DNA of 64,000 nt from Solanum dulcamara (lineage: Eukaryota; Streptophyta; Magnoliopsida; Solanales; Solanaceae): the NCBI RefSeq assembly GCF_947179165.1, contig NC_077237.1:57308023-57372022 (forward strand). Reading direction: 5' to 3'. A model generated the notes under the pieces. That model did not search any database. It was not told the origin of the DNA and was given only the letters and a program-made list of their open reading frames with translations. This document shows, piece after piece, positions 45,580 to 58,790 of the stretch. Each line of letters starts with the position of its first letter. The stretch's first letter is position 1. The position numbers and the translations under genes are program-made.

Positions 45580-47126
45580 GCACATGAAAAAAGAAAATTA
45601 ACGGCAAGAAACATATACATCCTCTTTAACTTGCCTCAAATTTTTACTACATCTCAACTTAGCCTTGTTTCATTTTCAACATTCCAACTCCATCTTTCAT
45701 GAACCATATAACACAAAAAGCTTTACATCGTGTTTTGACACGTTTTAGACAAATATTAAAAGAAATCCAATTAAATAATGCCACGTATTTTATTTTCTCC
45801 AAATCATCTAAATTTACATTAGTTGTATCAGTTTATCATCTTTAAGCAATATAAGAATATATTAATTAGCTATATTTAATTAATTATAACATTTATTATT
45901 GAGATTGATTAGTGAACAAGTTAATATAAACATTGAGTTTATGTTACTATGAATATATTAATATTTTTCTATTTATGTGACATCAATAAAGTATTTGACA
46001 TTATTCAGATAACTATATTTCTAAATTTTGATATGAGATCGTACTCGTCAATCTATCTCTTTACTTATTATTATAACATTTTACTTAATCCTTTATAATG
46101 TAGAATATAACTGATAGTTTAAATTTTATATAGATAAAATGAATTATGTAAATTAAAATAAACAAATATTATCTTTCGTATAGACAAAGTTAAATATAAA
46201 AGGAGGTAGATGAAGAAAATAAATGGAAAAGTAAAGTAGTGAAGGAAAAATGGAGTTGAAGAGAATTTGTTTTTTTAAAAAATAGGATAGAAGGTTGTTA
46301 ATGATAAAAATGCCAAATATTCATATTAAAAATAGATTTCTGACACATTTTAAAAGATGAATAATTTTATTAATATGTCCGGTTAGTATTATATGTTTAA
46401 ATTTGGAGTTAGAGGATTAAAATGAAACAAAATTAAATTAGAATGCCAAAATAAAATTTAGAAACAAGTTGAGGGGTTATGTATGTGATTGATCAAGATT
46501 AATTGAATCAAATATGTTGGGTTAATTACTACAAGTAAAGATGGCGTTTAAGCTTCCTCATTTTGCACTAGTCATATGTTGTGTTTTTTTTTTTTTTTAA
46601 AGAAGAAGACGGGGAAAGCAAAAAAAGGTCTCAATTATTATATTAACCATATGAGGGGTTTGATTAACCAATTTAAATACAAAATTTGCATAATTTTAAA
46701 TTCAAAAAGTCTAAAATATCTAATAAATATTTAAATTTTAAATTTGTGTAAAATTTAAACAACTTATTATACTAAAATTTAGCGCGAGTTAATTTTCAAC
46801 ATCATAATATTGCCAAAAGAAAAGGCACAAGAATAATACTACTTGGCGAGACTCAAATTGATATCTCCAAAGTAAAGTCATACATTTTGCTGTACAAAAC
46901 CAAGAGTTCCCTTTTTCCTTATTGTAGTCAAATCACTGAAGAGTGATGAATATCTGTATTAAAAGTAGCATGTTTAGACCTACTCCGTCTTACGTAATCC
47001 TTTGATTACCCATATGTTGTAACCCTTTGTCCAACGCATCATTTCCTGATTTGTTGCAATGATTTATTGGTTTGACTTCATTTCCTTTAATTCTCAAACC
47101 TTTGTTGATTAATCCCAATTTGCCCA
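45580..47126. other. Intergenic, upstream of the DUF3537 gene
   Basis: AT-rich. It includes a poly(T) run near 46586-46598. No gene or element ends were recognised; the promoter must lie here but no single site stands out. Confidence 0.45.
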
Positions 47127-50100
47127 ATGGATGAGACCCTCATAGTCCATGTAGAAGAATCACAACCCCAAGAACAGGATCAACCTCCTCCTCTACTCAA
47201 ATCCCAAGAAAATGGAAATGGAAATCATGATCGTGATGATACTGATTTAGATAAAACCCTTCAAAAGTTAGAATTATTTCTCACTTTGTTGGGTTTCAAT
47301 CAGTCTTCAGTTTTAAGCTTTGTGCTGTCATGGGTTTTCCTTTTGCTATTAGGGGTTCTGCTTCCTATGGTTATGCTGGAGCTCTCTTGTCAAAATGCTC
47401 AAATTAAGAGCTTTGAGTTTGATATTTTGGTTTCTCAAGCTCTTCTAGCTGCTGCATCTTTGATTTGCCTTTCACATAACCTTCGCAAGTACGGAATACG
47501 CAAGTTCCTATTTGTCGATCGCTACAGCGGCCATATAGAGCGCTTCAGTGATCAATATCATAAGAAGATCTCTGTGAGTGCTACTATGCTAATATTGCTT
47601 CTTCGTCTGGATAGGATAAAACCCAATCTTAATTTCTACAGGAGTAGGCAACACAATTCTGTAGGCGAAAAAGCCAAATAACCCAGTTTTAGCCTGTCTG
47701 TGATGCCATGTTTCCATACCACCTTCTTGTTTGTGTTGATTATGTGGATCTAGTTTTGATGCATTATTTTACGAATCAAGTTTGGAAAATTGTCGTCTTT
47801 AGTGAAGGAAAATATGTTTGAAAGATGTGTTGAGGTCTGCGAGCTCCAATGTTTTGTGACTCATTCCTAGACACGATTGGGAACTTGGAGAGTTTTATGC
47901 TTAAAGGAGTGCACTAACCCAGCTGATATGATGTTTTAGTAACCACATCCTCTGTCTTCCTGAGAATAGTCGTAAAATGTAGAGAAACAAACCTTTCTGA
48001 TCTTCAACAAACAGCAAACTTAAGTGTTGTGATGAAAGACAACTACTCTTATTTATGCAAGTTGAGGGGCTACCTGATATTTGGTTCAGAAATGGATGTA
48101 GTATTTACTCTAACAAATTAATGAAATTGTCAAGCCCTGGATGAAAATATTTCCGTATGTCTGGTCAGCTACTGCAGTCAAACTAGATTACCTTATCAAA
48201 AAGTAAGTAAATTAATAAATAAAAGTGAAGTCAAACTAGGAAAGTTTACTAGCCTGGTCTTCATCCTAAGCATAAGTACTGAATAAACCAGGTTTCCAAT
48301 TAGGACTTCTTCACTTTCATTAGTAATTTATCCCCACGTCTTATTTAGGACTTAAAACTTTTGCCGTATTTTGTTTTGTAGGATTCTGTTCGCTTGCTAT
48401 TATTGTGGGTGCTACCATGTTTCCTTTTGAAGACTGCACGTGAAACAATTCGTGTTTTATATGTGCAACACCAGTTATGGTGGCAATCGGCTGCCATTTC
48501 ATTAGCTTTTGTTTCATCATGGACTTATATCACTGCAATTTTCTTGTCCGCTTGTGTTTTGTTCCACCTGGTCTGCAGCTTACAGATTATACACTTTGAT
48601 GACTATGTGAAGTTCTTGGAAAGGGAGCCTGATTGTTTTGTTTTGATACAAGAGCACATTCGTCTACGTTATTACATCTCCAAAATTAGCCATAGATTTC
48701 GAATCTATCTTCTGCTGTTGTTCTTAATTGTCATTGTGAGCCATTTTATGACTCTCTTTCAGACAACTGGTTATACTGGGCTGATTACTTACATCAATGG
48801 TGGTGATTTTGCAGTAAGTTTTGACCGTCCTTCCTTTAAATAGACAAATGTTATCTGGTTGTAGTTTTCAATTGATCTGAAATGCAATTATTTCCCTTGT
48901 ATCGTGGTCATCACATTGGTTAATGTCGTTAATTCACAATATTTTCATACTTATTTGAGAATTCTGGAAAAACAACAGTTTCATGAAATCTTTTCATGAC
49001 TGAGGTAATCAACCTTCCATTCGCATGTCCAATGTACTTCTTTATGTGCATTTTCATGTACTTCATTAGCTGTGATGATTCACATTTTGTTGGAAGTGAG
49101 GCATTTGTCTAAAAGCTTGACTTTCAAGGCTTTTTTCTCATCATTCTTCCCTCGTCTGGTCTTCAGGTCTCCTCGGTTGTTCAGGTTGTTGGGGTGATCC
49201 TTTGCTTGAATGCTGCTGCAAAAATATCCCATAGAGCCCAAGGCATTGGATCAATAGCGAGTAGGTGACATGCTTTGGCTACATGCACTTCAGGTGAAGC
49301 ATCACAAATGAGAAACACAAGTAGCATGAGTTACCTGGAAGCTGCTAATCGATCTAGCTCATTCGATATGAACTTCTCAGAAAGTTATTTGGAGTCCGTA
49401 GATTTTGTAACAGAACCAACAAATACACAATTGGCTTCTTACATGTCCTCCTACCAAAAGAGACAAGCCCTAGGTGTGTAATAGTTGACTTTGATGACAC
49501 CTCAGTACTGAGACAGAACCAGGATTCCCTTTTGTCTATACATGTTTGCAAAAAGTTGAAGCATTTAATTACTTAGTAGGTAAGGCCATAGATCACATGC
49601 AAGCTTCTGAAAATAAATATTTTCACTTGATGGAAATATGGGCTTCTCTACACAAACAGAAATTCAATAAATTGTGCAGTTGAATACATATTGTGTTTTT
49701 GCTCATCAACATCATGCCAAAAAGAACTGATGTCTCTGATAGGTCAATCTTAAGACATCATTTACTCAAATCTCGGCCATTACCCAAAAACTCTACTTCT
49801 TAATGCACATACAAAAAGGATAGAAAAAAATGAAAAAGGTCCCCTGCCTCCTTTCAAGGTTTTAGCAACATATTACACTAAAATCTGATCAATCTAATTT
49901 CTCTCTCTATTCTCCCTTACCTGTGGTGCTATCATTTCTTTTGTTTTTTTCCTCCCTTCTCCACGGAACGAAAATGGCCCAAATGGAGTGAAATTGATGC
50001 AACAACAACTACGCCCTCAATCCCAAACAAGTGTTTATTGAAGATTAATATAGACAACCTCAATACCTGTTGTTGTATGTTCTCTTCTTCATACTGTGGC

Positions 50101-50274
50101 ATTTAATCTCATGCAAGTAAACTCACTTTATGTATAATTGGTTTAGCAGTGATGTATTTGCAGAACAATCCTGGAGGAATTACCATATTTGGATGGACAG
50201 TTGATAGAGGTCTCATCAACACAATCTTCTGCGTTGAATTGACAGTAGTAACGTTCATTCTTGAAAGACCATAG
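47127..50274 (+). CDS. DUF3537 / gustatory-receptor-like membrane protein, four exons, one internal TGA
   Basis: Exons: 47127-47573, 48382-48813, 49167-49473 and 50150-50274. Introns begin GTGAGT, GTAAGT and GTGTGT and end in AG; phases are 0, 0 and 1. The model gives 436 residues, normal for the plant DUF3537 family. The first 60 residues are polar and acidic. Hydrophobic segments lie at about 61-83, 98-116, 152-166, 187-213 and 258-275, one more in exon 3 (VVQVVGVILCLNAAAK) and one in exon 4 (IFCVELTVVTFIL), seven in all. Family landmarks are RKFLFVDRY, SHRFR, AAKISHRAQG, YQKRQAL and GGITIFGWTVDRG. DUF3537 proteins are the plant homologues of animal gustatory/odorant-receptor-like proteins; their plant ligand is unknown. 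Codon 327 (49266-49268) is TGA where the family has Trp (SRWHA). Unless it is a sequence error, the product would lose the last part including the final transmembrane segment. Expression cannot be judged. Confidence 0.88.
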
Positions 50275-50568
50275 TTCTTACAGGTCACTAGGTCTCAGTT
50301 GTTTGCGAAGATACCTTTCAAAATTGCGTTTTCCTGAATGCTCTAGTAGCAAATGTTGACACCTCTCATAGTGATGTACCATTGGATGGCACTTCAATCT
50401 ATCGGCCAATGGAAGGGTCTCAACTGAATCATTATTGCTTTTGATTATTCATGAAATATGGTCCATTGCTAAAAGCTTGAGTCCTTTCCATTCCAAACAT
50501 ATTCATACTCGCCGGTTCTAAGTGCTGTGTTGGCCGTTTCTCCATTTGTTTTGTTTCATCCTTATTGC

Positions 50569-51458
50569 CAGTGCCGGATGCAGGTTTCAATTTGGGGTTC
50601 AACATATGAACAAATAAAGAAATAAAAATCAAAGTAGACGTCCGCTAAATTTTAACCCATCTTATTTATCCTTTTAACATTTCTTTCCATTTTTTCTCTA
50701 CACCCTATCCCTTTTTTTAAAAAAAATATCGTGTTTTTTACTTTCACTTTGAATGTTTTACTTTATTTTAAATTTTAAATTTTTTCTTTCAAATTAATAA
50801 CCCAATAAGTTTCTTAAAAAGAATAGTAGTAGTAGTAGTAATAATAATAATAATAATGATGATAAACAAATATTAATATAGAATAATAAAAATATAGTTG
50901 AAAAGAACACCTTATGTAACTCGATAAATATAAATGTGTTAATATTGAAAATCAATTAGAAATTATAGAAATCTAGCTAGGGCTTTAAACTAGTATGCGG
51001 GCATGATTTTTCATTCCAATTGCATAAAAAAAATTGTATAAAATATTTTAAACACAATATTTAAATTTGAGAAAAAATAAAAATAATTATCTATTAAGTA
51101 AATAACAAATACGCATAAATGAATTAAATATGCTAACTAATTTCTATCTACTAAGCTCCAATTGCTCAATTTCAGAGTGCAAAAGGCTTGAGCCCAACAA
51201 CATATCCAAAACCCAAATAGAAAAGGGAGTGAGAAACTCTTAAAGGCTCCAAAAAAAAGGGCTGTCGAGAAACGAACCCACAACATCAATTATAAAATGA
51301 ACTCCCTTAACCACCGAGCTACTCTTGCCAATTGTTTTAAGGGGGTTCATTAGAGGTATATATCCACAATATTCAAATTTAACCTTCAATATACAATGTA
51401 ATTTTTCGCTTGAGGGGGTTCGAGTGAACCCCCTCACTTCCACATAGCTCTGCCCCTG
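50569..51458. mobile_element. hAT-type MITE, 890 bp, 8-bp target duplication
   Basis: A perfect CTTATTGC duplication lies at 50561-50568 and 51459-51466. The left end is CAGTGCCGGATGCAGG; the right end read inward is CAGGGGCAGAGCTATG, matching at 7 of the first 10 positions in the CAG-starting style of hAT ends. The interior is AT-rich, with (TAG)n/(TAA)n near 50826-50860, and has no transposase. It sits about 300 bp beyond the stop codon of the DUF3537 gene. Confidence 0.8.
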
Positions 51459-51924
51459 CTTATTGCTCTATTGAAGTTAACCCTTCTGTTGGTTTTGTAG
51501 AAAGGTGAGGTTGAGGAGTGTTGTACAAAGAATGAAAAGGAGGAGAAGGATACTTTTCTGCAGTAAGGATGGAACTTGGCTGGCTCTAGTAAGAAAGTTA
51601 GCGCCCAGGAGATATGAGTATCAATTGTCCTGATATTCATTTATGATTTGTATATATGTCTAGTAATCAACGTCCTGTGATCTAGACATTCGATGCCAAT
51701 ATATTTGTCAATCTTTTTCTACTGAACATTTGAGCAAGGAGCCACGTAGGCAGAGCAGATAGTAAAAAAAAGTAGTTTACCACAAACTCGTAATTTCAAG
51801 CTACACGTGAGATCTAAATCAGTAGATTTATTAACTCATACTGTTCAAAATTTTATTCAAGGGGAATAATTATCAAGTATCAACAAGAAGATTTCTCACA
51901 TAGGAATAATTGAGGATGTCTTTC

Positions 51925-54340
51925 CAGAAGAGTTGAAAGAATTAGAACAAGCAGACCTGAAGGAGATGGCTTTGAGTGTGATATTCATGAGGTTTTTAGA
52001 CAACGTTCTTTCAAAAATTGTTGAAGAGAAATCTACAATAACGGCATGGAAGAAGTAACTCTATATTAAAAAATTGTAATCGTCTCTACTTGAAAAAAAG
52101 GTTATACAATATTCCTATGAATGAAGGTACACTGGTCAAAACTCACCTTGATGAATTTAGTTCAATTATAATGGATTTTGAAGAATGTAGATATCAAAAT
52201 TTGAAAGAGAGGATCAAGCCTTAATTGTGTTATGTCATTCCTAGATGGAAACGACATATCTTACTTGATGATGTTAGTAATGCACTAAAATCTAAAGAGT
52301 TGAAGAAGAGCTTTTCGGATAGGAGAGCTAAGGGTGAAGGTCTTGTGAGTAGGGAAAGAACACAACAAAAAGACTTTAATAGGAAAAAGTCTAATGCTAG
52401 ATCGAAGTCTAGAGTAAGGAAGTAGAATTGCTATGAGTGCGGAAAACAAGGTCATTTCAAAAGAGATGGTCCTAAATTGAAGGAGAAAAAGAGGAAAACA
52501 GAAAGTTAATTACTCAACAAATATTGTTGACACTTGTAATAATTCTTATGACAATGACTATATAGGGGAAGCTTGTGCTGTGAGTTCTGATTGTAGGCAC
52601 GATTCTTGGGTTCTTGATTTTGGTGCAACTTTCCATATGTGTCCACACAAAAATTAATTTGCCACTTACAAGAAGACGAGTGGGACTATCTTCCTAGGTG
52701 ATGATGGTCCATTTGAGGTAGAGGGAATAAGTATCATCAAATTGAGAATGTTCGATAGCATTATCAGAAATATTATGTTCCTAGAATGAAGAGAAATTTG
52801 ATTTCTCTTTCAACTTTGGATGATCAAGGACATAAGTTTCATTCAGAGAATGGAACACTTAAAAGCGTGTAAAGGCTCCATGGTACTCATGAAGGGTAAG
52901 TTTCATTCTTGACTGTATTATCAGCCAATATAGTTAAAGGGGAAGCAATTTTAGCTTCTTGGAAGAGTGATTTGAATCAGTCTCAATTATAGCACTTGCG
53001 ACTTGGTCATATGAGTGACAAGGGATACTCTTTGTTGAGTAAGCAAAATTTGTTGGATGGTTATAGAAATCAAGCTTTAAATTTTTATGAGCATTGTGTG
53101 TTTGGTAAGAGAACAAGGGTGAAGTTCAGCAAAAAGTCAGAGCACAAGACCGAAGACAAATTAGACTATATATTCAGACATGTGGGGTCCAAACAAAATT
53201 CCCTCTAGAAGTGGTGCAAGATACTTGTGACTTTGATTGATGATTACTCAAGAATGCTATGAGTGTATTTTCTGAAAATAAAAGATGAGGCATTTTCAAC
53301 ATTTGTTAAATGCAAGATGATGATTAAGAGGTAGAGCGAAAGAAAAGTTAAGTGTCTTCGAACTGACAATGAATTGAAATTTTGAAACTTAGAGTTCAAT
53401 AAGTTTTGCAACAGAGAGGGCATAATGAGACACCATACTTATGTTGGAACACCATAATAAAATGGTGTTAGATAACGTATGAACAGATCAATCTGTGATA
53501 GGGCACGGTGTATGCTTTCATACTCATATGTTAGAAAGGTTTTTGGGGATGAAGCAAATCAATACAACTTGTTATTTGATCAATAGATCTCCATCCACAA
53601 CTATTGAGTTCAAACCTCCTTTTGAGGTTTGTCCCAATTCGCCTATCGATTATTCAAATTTAAGAATATTTGGTTGTCCTGCTTATACTCATGTGAGGGA
53701 TGAAAATTTTGAGGCGAGAGCAAGGAAGTGCATATTTCTAAGGTATATAATTAAAGTGAAAGGTTACAAATTGTGGTGCACAGATCAAAAGACTTCAAGG
53801 TTAATTATTAGTAGAAATGTTACATTCAATGAATCTGCCTCATTAGATAGTTAGAAGGAAAAGGCAATAGCAGAAAAATATCGTGGTGTTAGTGACTACA
53901 TATAGGTAGAAGTTGAATCTCCACTAGCTTAGCCCAGTAGTTTAGAAGTGGAGGAAGTGCATGACATTAATCAAGATGATAATGTTGATGCACCTATGCA
54001 ACAATTGATCGAAGAGGACTTAGACGAGAGAAGATCTCTAACAGGTTATATTTTTACTCTTTTTGATAGTGTCATCAGTTGGAAGAAACCTTTGCAATCT
54101 ATTGTTGCTTTGTCCATCACAGAAGCTAAGTATATAACAATTACAGATGCAAAGAAAGAGGCTATATGGTTACAAGGCTTGAAGCAGACAAAACATATGA
54201 TTGTGAGACATTATTTTATCCGAGATATTGTATCTAAAGGGGTTGTTGATGTGAAGAAAGTGTCTACACATGATAATTCAGGGGATATGATGACCAAGAC
54301 AGTCCTAACCAATAAGTTTAGCATTGCCTAGACTCCATTG
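51925..54340 (+). pseudogene. Copia D gag-protease-integrase joined to RNase H
   Basis: Zinc knuckle near 52428-52475, CYECGKQGHFKRDG: the last Cys is Gly. The protease has WVLDFGATFHMC near 52605, with the active-site Ser/Thr of DSG/DTG replaced by Phe. GAG-pre-integrase has LGHMSDKGYSLLSKQNLLDG near 52998. The integrase core is 53140-53500 with stops, and its C-terminal part 53550-53850 includes LINRSPSTTIEFKPPFEV and LRIFGCPAYTHV. At about 54025 the frame passes into RRSLTGYIFTLF and SIVALSITEAKY of RNase H, skipping the reverse transcriptase. Upstream of 52200 the gag is in several frames. Confidence 0.83.
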
Positions 54341-54437
54341 GTGTGAGTTATACTCAATAAGCCCTTTGGAGGGTTGAGGGCAAGGCAGAGAGATGTTATT
54401 CCTATTGATGAAGGAAATTCAAGTCAAGGGGAAGATT

Positions 54438-54813
54438 TGTTAATTATGTCTTTAATTTTTCCCTTGTATATTTTAGAAAACTCATAATCCCTATTGGTTT
54501 AGGAGGCTCTTTGTCCTAATAGATTTGGAAAAGGGATATATTGTCCTTATAGGATTGAGAAATTATAGGTTTGGGACTAATTGAGGTCTATAAATAAGGG
54601 ATATTGTTGGGGATTCTATAGGACACAGAGGATTCACAATGTAGTCCTAAGGGCTTGAGAGCATTGTATAAATTTTTTTATAGTGGAAAACGCTCTCTAC
54701 TTTTGTTTGGAGGATTAGGCCTAGCCGAACTTCGTTAAATCCTTGTGTTATTTTCTTCTCTATTTTCTTTGTTTGTAATTATGTCCTAGTTAATCCACGA
54801 TATTTCCGCAACA
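54438..54813 (+). repeat. 3' LTR of copia element D
   Basis: Starts TGTTAATTATGTC right after the polypurine tract and ends near GCAACA at 54813. It has a TATA box GTCTATAAATAAGGG near 54585. The right edge is approximate. Confidence 0.7.
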
Positions 54814-55701
54814 TTATAGATAACATATAATTTGTATAATTAGTTTGGTTTCTTTTTATGTAAAAATAGAACCGTAAACACCCCCGTTTCCATAACAAAT
54901 GAAGAATCGTTATGATCATCTAAATGAAAAATATCAAGCTTGGTTGTCAATAATTTGATAATATCTATGATCCACTAATCAATACTATATTGATGTCTAA
55001 TAATGATTGAGATGAGTACATAAATATTAGTACTATTTAATAATTTTTTTTATTTTGTTGTAAAAAAAGGTTTGATATTCCTATTAAAAGTATGATCTCT
55101 TATATTTGAATACAGATACATACACAAGCAAAAGACAATGAAGAATTCACTTCTACCCTTTTCAGAATTATGTAATGTCACAACCCCGAATCCGAGTGTG
55201 ATGACACTTATCCCACAAGACAAGTTAGCCTAAACCCAGTAATAACATAATAAAATGTGGAAATAGTTTAAAATAGATAGATAATAGATAAAAGTGGAAA
55301 TCTTAGTCAACTACAAAATCCCCCGAGGACTGGTTGTCACATGTACAAGCCTCTAAATAGAACGATACTAAAATAAATACAAGTATCAAATCTTTGTCTC
55401 TCGAATAGAACAAAGTAAAAGTAAAGATGAACAAGTTAGATTGCTGGCATGAGCATCTACCTCTCAAGTCTCCTCTAATAAGCCTCAGATGAACGAAAGA
55501 AAATTGAGTCACTGTCCGGAATTAGAACCTATACAAGTGTAGTTAGCAAGGAGTGAGTACCAGCAATACGGTATCCAACAGGTAAAAAATTAAGACTAAG
55601 CAAAGCTAATAGAATACAAGTACTCCTATTATAGCAATCGAACCTCTTAGACTATAACCTGCATAAAAATCAGCCCAGTCTAACAGTTCTAACAACACAA
55701 G

Positions 55702-55724
55702 TATATATATATATATATATATAT
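55702..55724. repeat. (TA)n microsatellite
   Basis: Uninterrupted alternating T and A over 23 bases inside the long LTR. Confidence 0.95.
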
Positions 55725-56078
55725 CATCAATATTACAACTCAAGTCTTAGTCAAATCACACCAATCAATAGTATAAATCACAGAAATATCAGGGGTAAAC
55801 ACAGTCCATAAATGAAAAAATATGTATGATGCAATGTAGTGCAATGCAATGTCACGTATAATAATGCATATCTGTTCTAATGATACACATCCGCTGACTA
55901 GAAGGTCGAAACCCATGGGGGCCACACATAGACCATGTATCCGCCAGAACCATTTTAACTTCGGCATAAATATCAATTGCTGAAACCATTTTCCGTTGGC
56001 ATAATCATCACTAGCCATAATCATTTCCCTTTGGCATTGTCAGAATCATTTTCTTTCGACATAATCCTTAAATCAATT

Positions 56079-56303
56079 CCATCTCAATATATCAGAACCA
56101 ATGAAAATTGGCAATGTTCATTGTAAATCACAATAATGGAATGATATCAACAACAAGTCATAACTCATGTCACAACAATCTATTCATATTTCCATCTCAA
56201 TATATATCAGAACCAATGCAATTAGACAATGTTTATGTAAATCACAATAATGGAATGATATCAACAAGTCATAACTCATGTCACAACAATCTATTCACAT
56301 TTC
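56079..56303. repeat. Tandem duplication, period 113 bp
   Basis: 'CCATCTCAATATAT' begins at 56079 and 56192; 'gtaaatcacaataatggaatgatatcaac' and 'tcataactcatgtcacaacaatctattca' follow in both. The copies differ by a few small indels. Confidence 0.9.
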
Positions 56304-58329
56304 CACAATTAGTCAAAGGCTTAATTATATCGAACACATCATTATAACTCATCAAATTTACTATTTTATTACCTCGATTCTTCGTTATCAAGTTCAATCA
56401 AAATAGTCAAATAATTCCGAACAACTTCCCATTACTCTCCAATATACAAAACAAGAATACAAGATCCTACAAACTTAAACTAAGGTTTAGAAGTTCACTT
56501 GCCTCAAATTTAACCCCAACTACTCCAAAATTTGAGCCTTGCCCTTACACCGACGCTTCAAAACAATAAAATTTAGTCAAATATAAATTCTCAATAAGAA
56601 TACGAGTTCAACACCCAAAATATAATTTTAAAAATTAGGCCAAAATCGACCCAAAAACCCGATTTCGAAAACAAAGGGTAAATCTATTTTTCTAGATAAA
56701 TACGTTACCCAAAACATTTGAAAACCAAAGGTGAAAACCATTTAGAAAATAGAGTTGAAATTAGTCCATAATCATCAATTTTACCAAAACTCATGCTCTT
56801 GAGAAAACACTCAATATCCGAATCCGAAACCCTGACTCAAATCTGAAATATTTCTTGAAAAATATCTTACCCATGTTTAGAAAAATTCAAATATGAAATT
56901 TCATCAAAAAATGAAGTTTAAATCGATCTTGAAATCCTCAATTTATCAAACTTTAATTTTACCGAAAAACTCAAATTAACGCGGTTAATATGATAAAAAT
57001 AGTCGACGAATGAAAAAATTTATGCCAAAATCTATTCACCCATAACACAAGGATCCTAAACATATATTTTTCATCAAAAACAGAGTCCAAATTGATAAAA
57101 CTCAATTTCACCAAGAAATTTGCAGATAGGGAAAGAAAATCAGATGAAAAAATCATGAGAAAATGTCGAATTGAGGACCGGATACTAACCTACATATTAA
57201 ATAGAGAAGCAAGCTGCAAGAATCACTCCATTCCTAGCTCTAGAACTCTCGATATGCTCAAAATACCAAATGAATACAATCTGAAATTTTGTATAACTGT
57301 ACAACTCTATTTACATCAGAAAACCAACTTAAATTTTCACTAAAACAATCGTAACTTTTTCATACAGTATCGAAATGACCCAATTCCTCTTCCTGAATGT
57401 CTTAAATAATGATATGGACCTGTTCGTTCAATCGAAACTCAATTTTGTACTTGTTTGCACAGTCAAATGTTATTTCCCCTCATTAAACAATTATTTTATA
57501 TTTTGTGATGAAAGTTCAATCTCAGCTTAGCAAAACCACACCAAAATTTGCAGATCGATCCTATATTTCATGCTCAAAATTTTAAAAGTTTTAAAATAAT
57601 TTTTCGATCATTAAACTAATAATAAACCTTTTAGTTGCTACAATTTGCTGAAACAATGCCAAAACACCCAAGAAGCTTAAAACCTCACCCAAAACTCATC
57701 CTGAACTTCCCGAACCCAAACCAAATAAGCTAATATCTTGAAAATGATATTTTAGACTCAATAAAATCGATGGAATTCAAATCGAGGTCTCCTTGACCCG
57801 AAATCCTATTAGTCGCAACTAAACTAACTTTAGGCCTAAAAATACCCAATCAAGCTCGGTACCTCTAAAAATTCAACCAAGACCACTCCTAGGCCAAAAT
57901 CATCCCATGAATCCAAAGGAGTCGTCAAAATTCTATTCAGAGCATCAAAACTCCAAATGTTGACCAAAGTCAACTCTATGATAAAAAATTCAAGAATTTC
58001 CAACTTAGGACCTCAAATCAATGTTACAACTCCAAAACTAATTCCGTCAATTCTCCTAGACCAAATTTCACATTAAAGAGATGATGGAATCGACAAAATT
58101 CCATTTCAAGACTCGTAGCTTCCGATTGGTACCAAAGATCACTTTTGAACACTTTAAGCCTTTAATATCTCAACACTTCAAAAAAAAAACTCAACTTTTC
58201 AGAGAATTTCCCAAAACTAACTTCGAAAAATGATCGATCATGACTCGGGACAACTACAAGGAGGGGTAAAACCATTATTTTGCAAAATTACTAAAAATGA
58301 CCTTCAGGATCATTACATGTACAAATTGA

Positions 58330-58790
58330 TTTGAAGGTCTAATGTAACAAGAGTTTTTGGTTGGAGTCCAAGTTGTACCTATTCCCGTCCTACTGTCTCT
58401 TATGTATCTACTACTATAGATATAGATACACCCGATGGAGTTGAAGATTTAGTTGATGACAAAATTAATGGAACTCCTAATAATTTTCCATCCCAATCTT
58501 CAGTTTTGGCCGAAAGAGAAGTGTTGGGGAAGAAAAGAAAAATCTCTTTGTCTCAATTGGAAATTGATGAAAAGATAAGTACTGCTTTGGAGTTATTTAT
58601 TAAAAAAATAGTGCACCTAACTTTGAAGAATATAAGGAAAAATTAAATGGACTTGGATGGAAAGAATCATTATATAGTACAATTGTTAGTATATTTTATA
58701 AAAGTGACATGTACACAAAAGCATGGATGACGCTAGAGGTTCATGAGTTAGAGAATTTGATTAAGGTCAGAAAAATAGGAATTCTTTAAT
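58330..58790 (+). pseudogene. PIF/Harbinger accessory (Myb/SANT-like) ORF remnant
   Basis: Readable pieces are RSNVTRVFGWSPSCTYSRPT near 58338, KKRKISLSQLEIDEKISTAL near 58530-58590, and after a frameshift FEEYKEKLNGLGWKESLYS and AWMTLEVHELENLI near 58720. The order and style fit the DNA-binding partner protein encoded beside Harbinger transposases. No intact frame remains. Confidence 0.5.

Larger units (their letters stand above)
51925..54813 (+). mobile_element. Ty1/copia element D, reverse transcriptase deleted
   Basis: Order: gag end, protease, integrase, direct jump to RNase H near 54025, polypurine tract (AAGGGGAAGA near 54425-54435), and 3' LTR (54438-54813). The left end and 5' LTR were not found. 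The whole reverse transcriptase domain is absent, so it is an internal deletion derivative. Confidence 0.82.
55176..58317 (-). mobile_element. Long solo LTR (3142 bp)
   Basis: Starts TGTCACAACCCCG and ends GGATCATTACA, the same end style as the minus-oriented gypsy LTRs in this window. The flanks are TGTAA (55171-55175) and TGTAC (58318-58322), a 4 of 5 target duplication. No pol coding is recognisable inside. It holds a (TA)n tract at 55702-55724 and a 113-bp tandem duplication near 56079-56303. Confidence 0.68.

Noticed and set aside
51236..51300. tRNA gene near 51236-51300, suggested by TGGTTAAGGGAG and GGGTTCG on the minus strand
   Set aside because: No cloverleaf with anticodon stem and acceptor pairing could be drawn; it lies within the hAT MITE.
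56108..56347. 79-residue open frame with an internal repeat
   Set aside because: Produced by the 113-bp tandem duplication in the long LTR; no homology.
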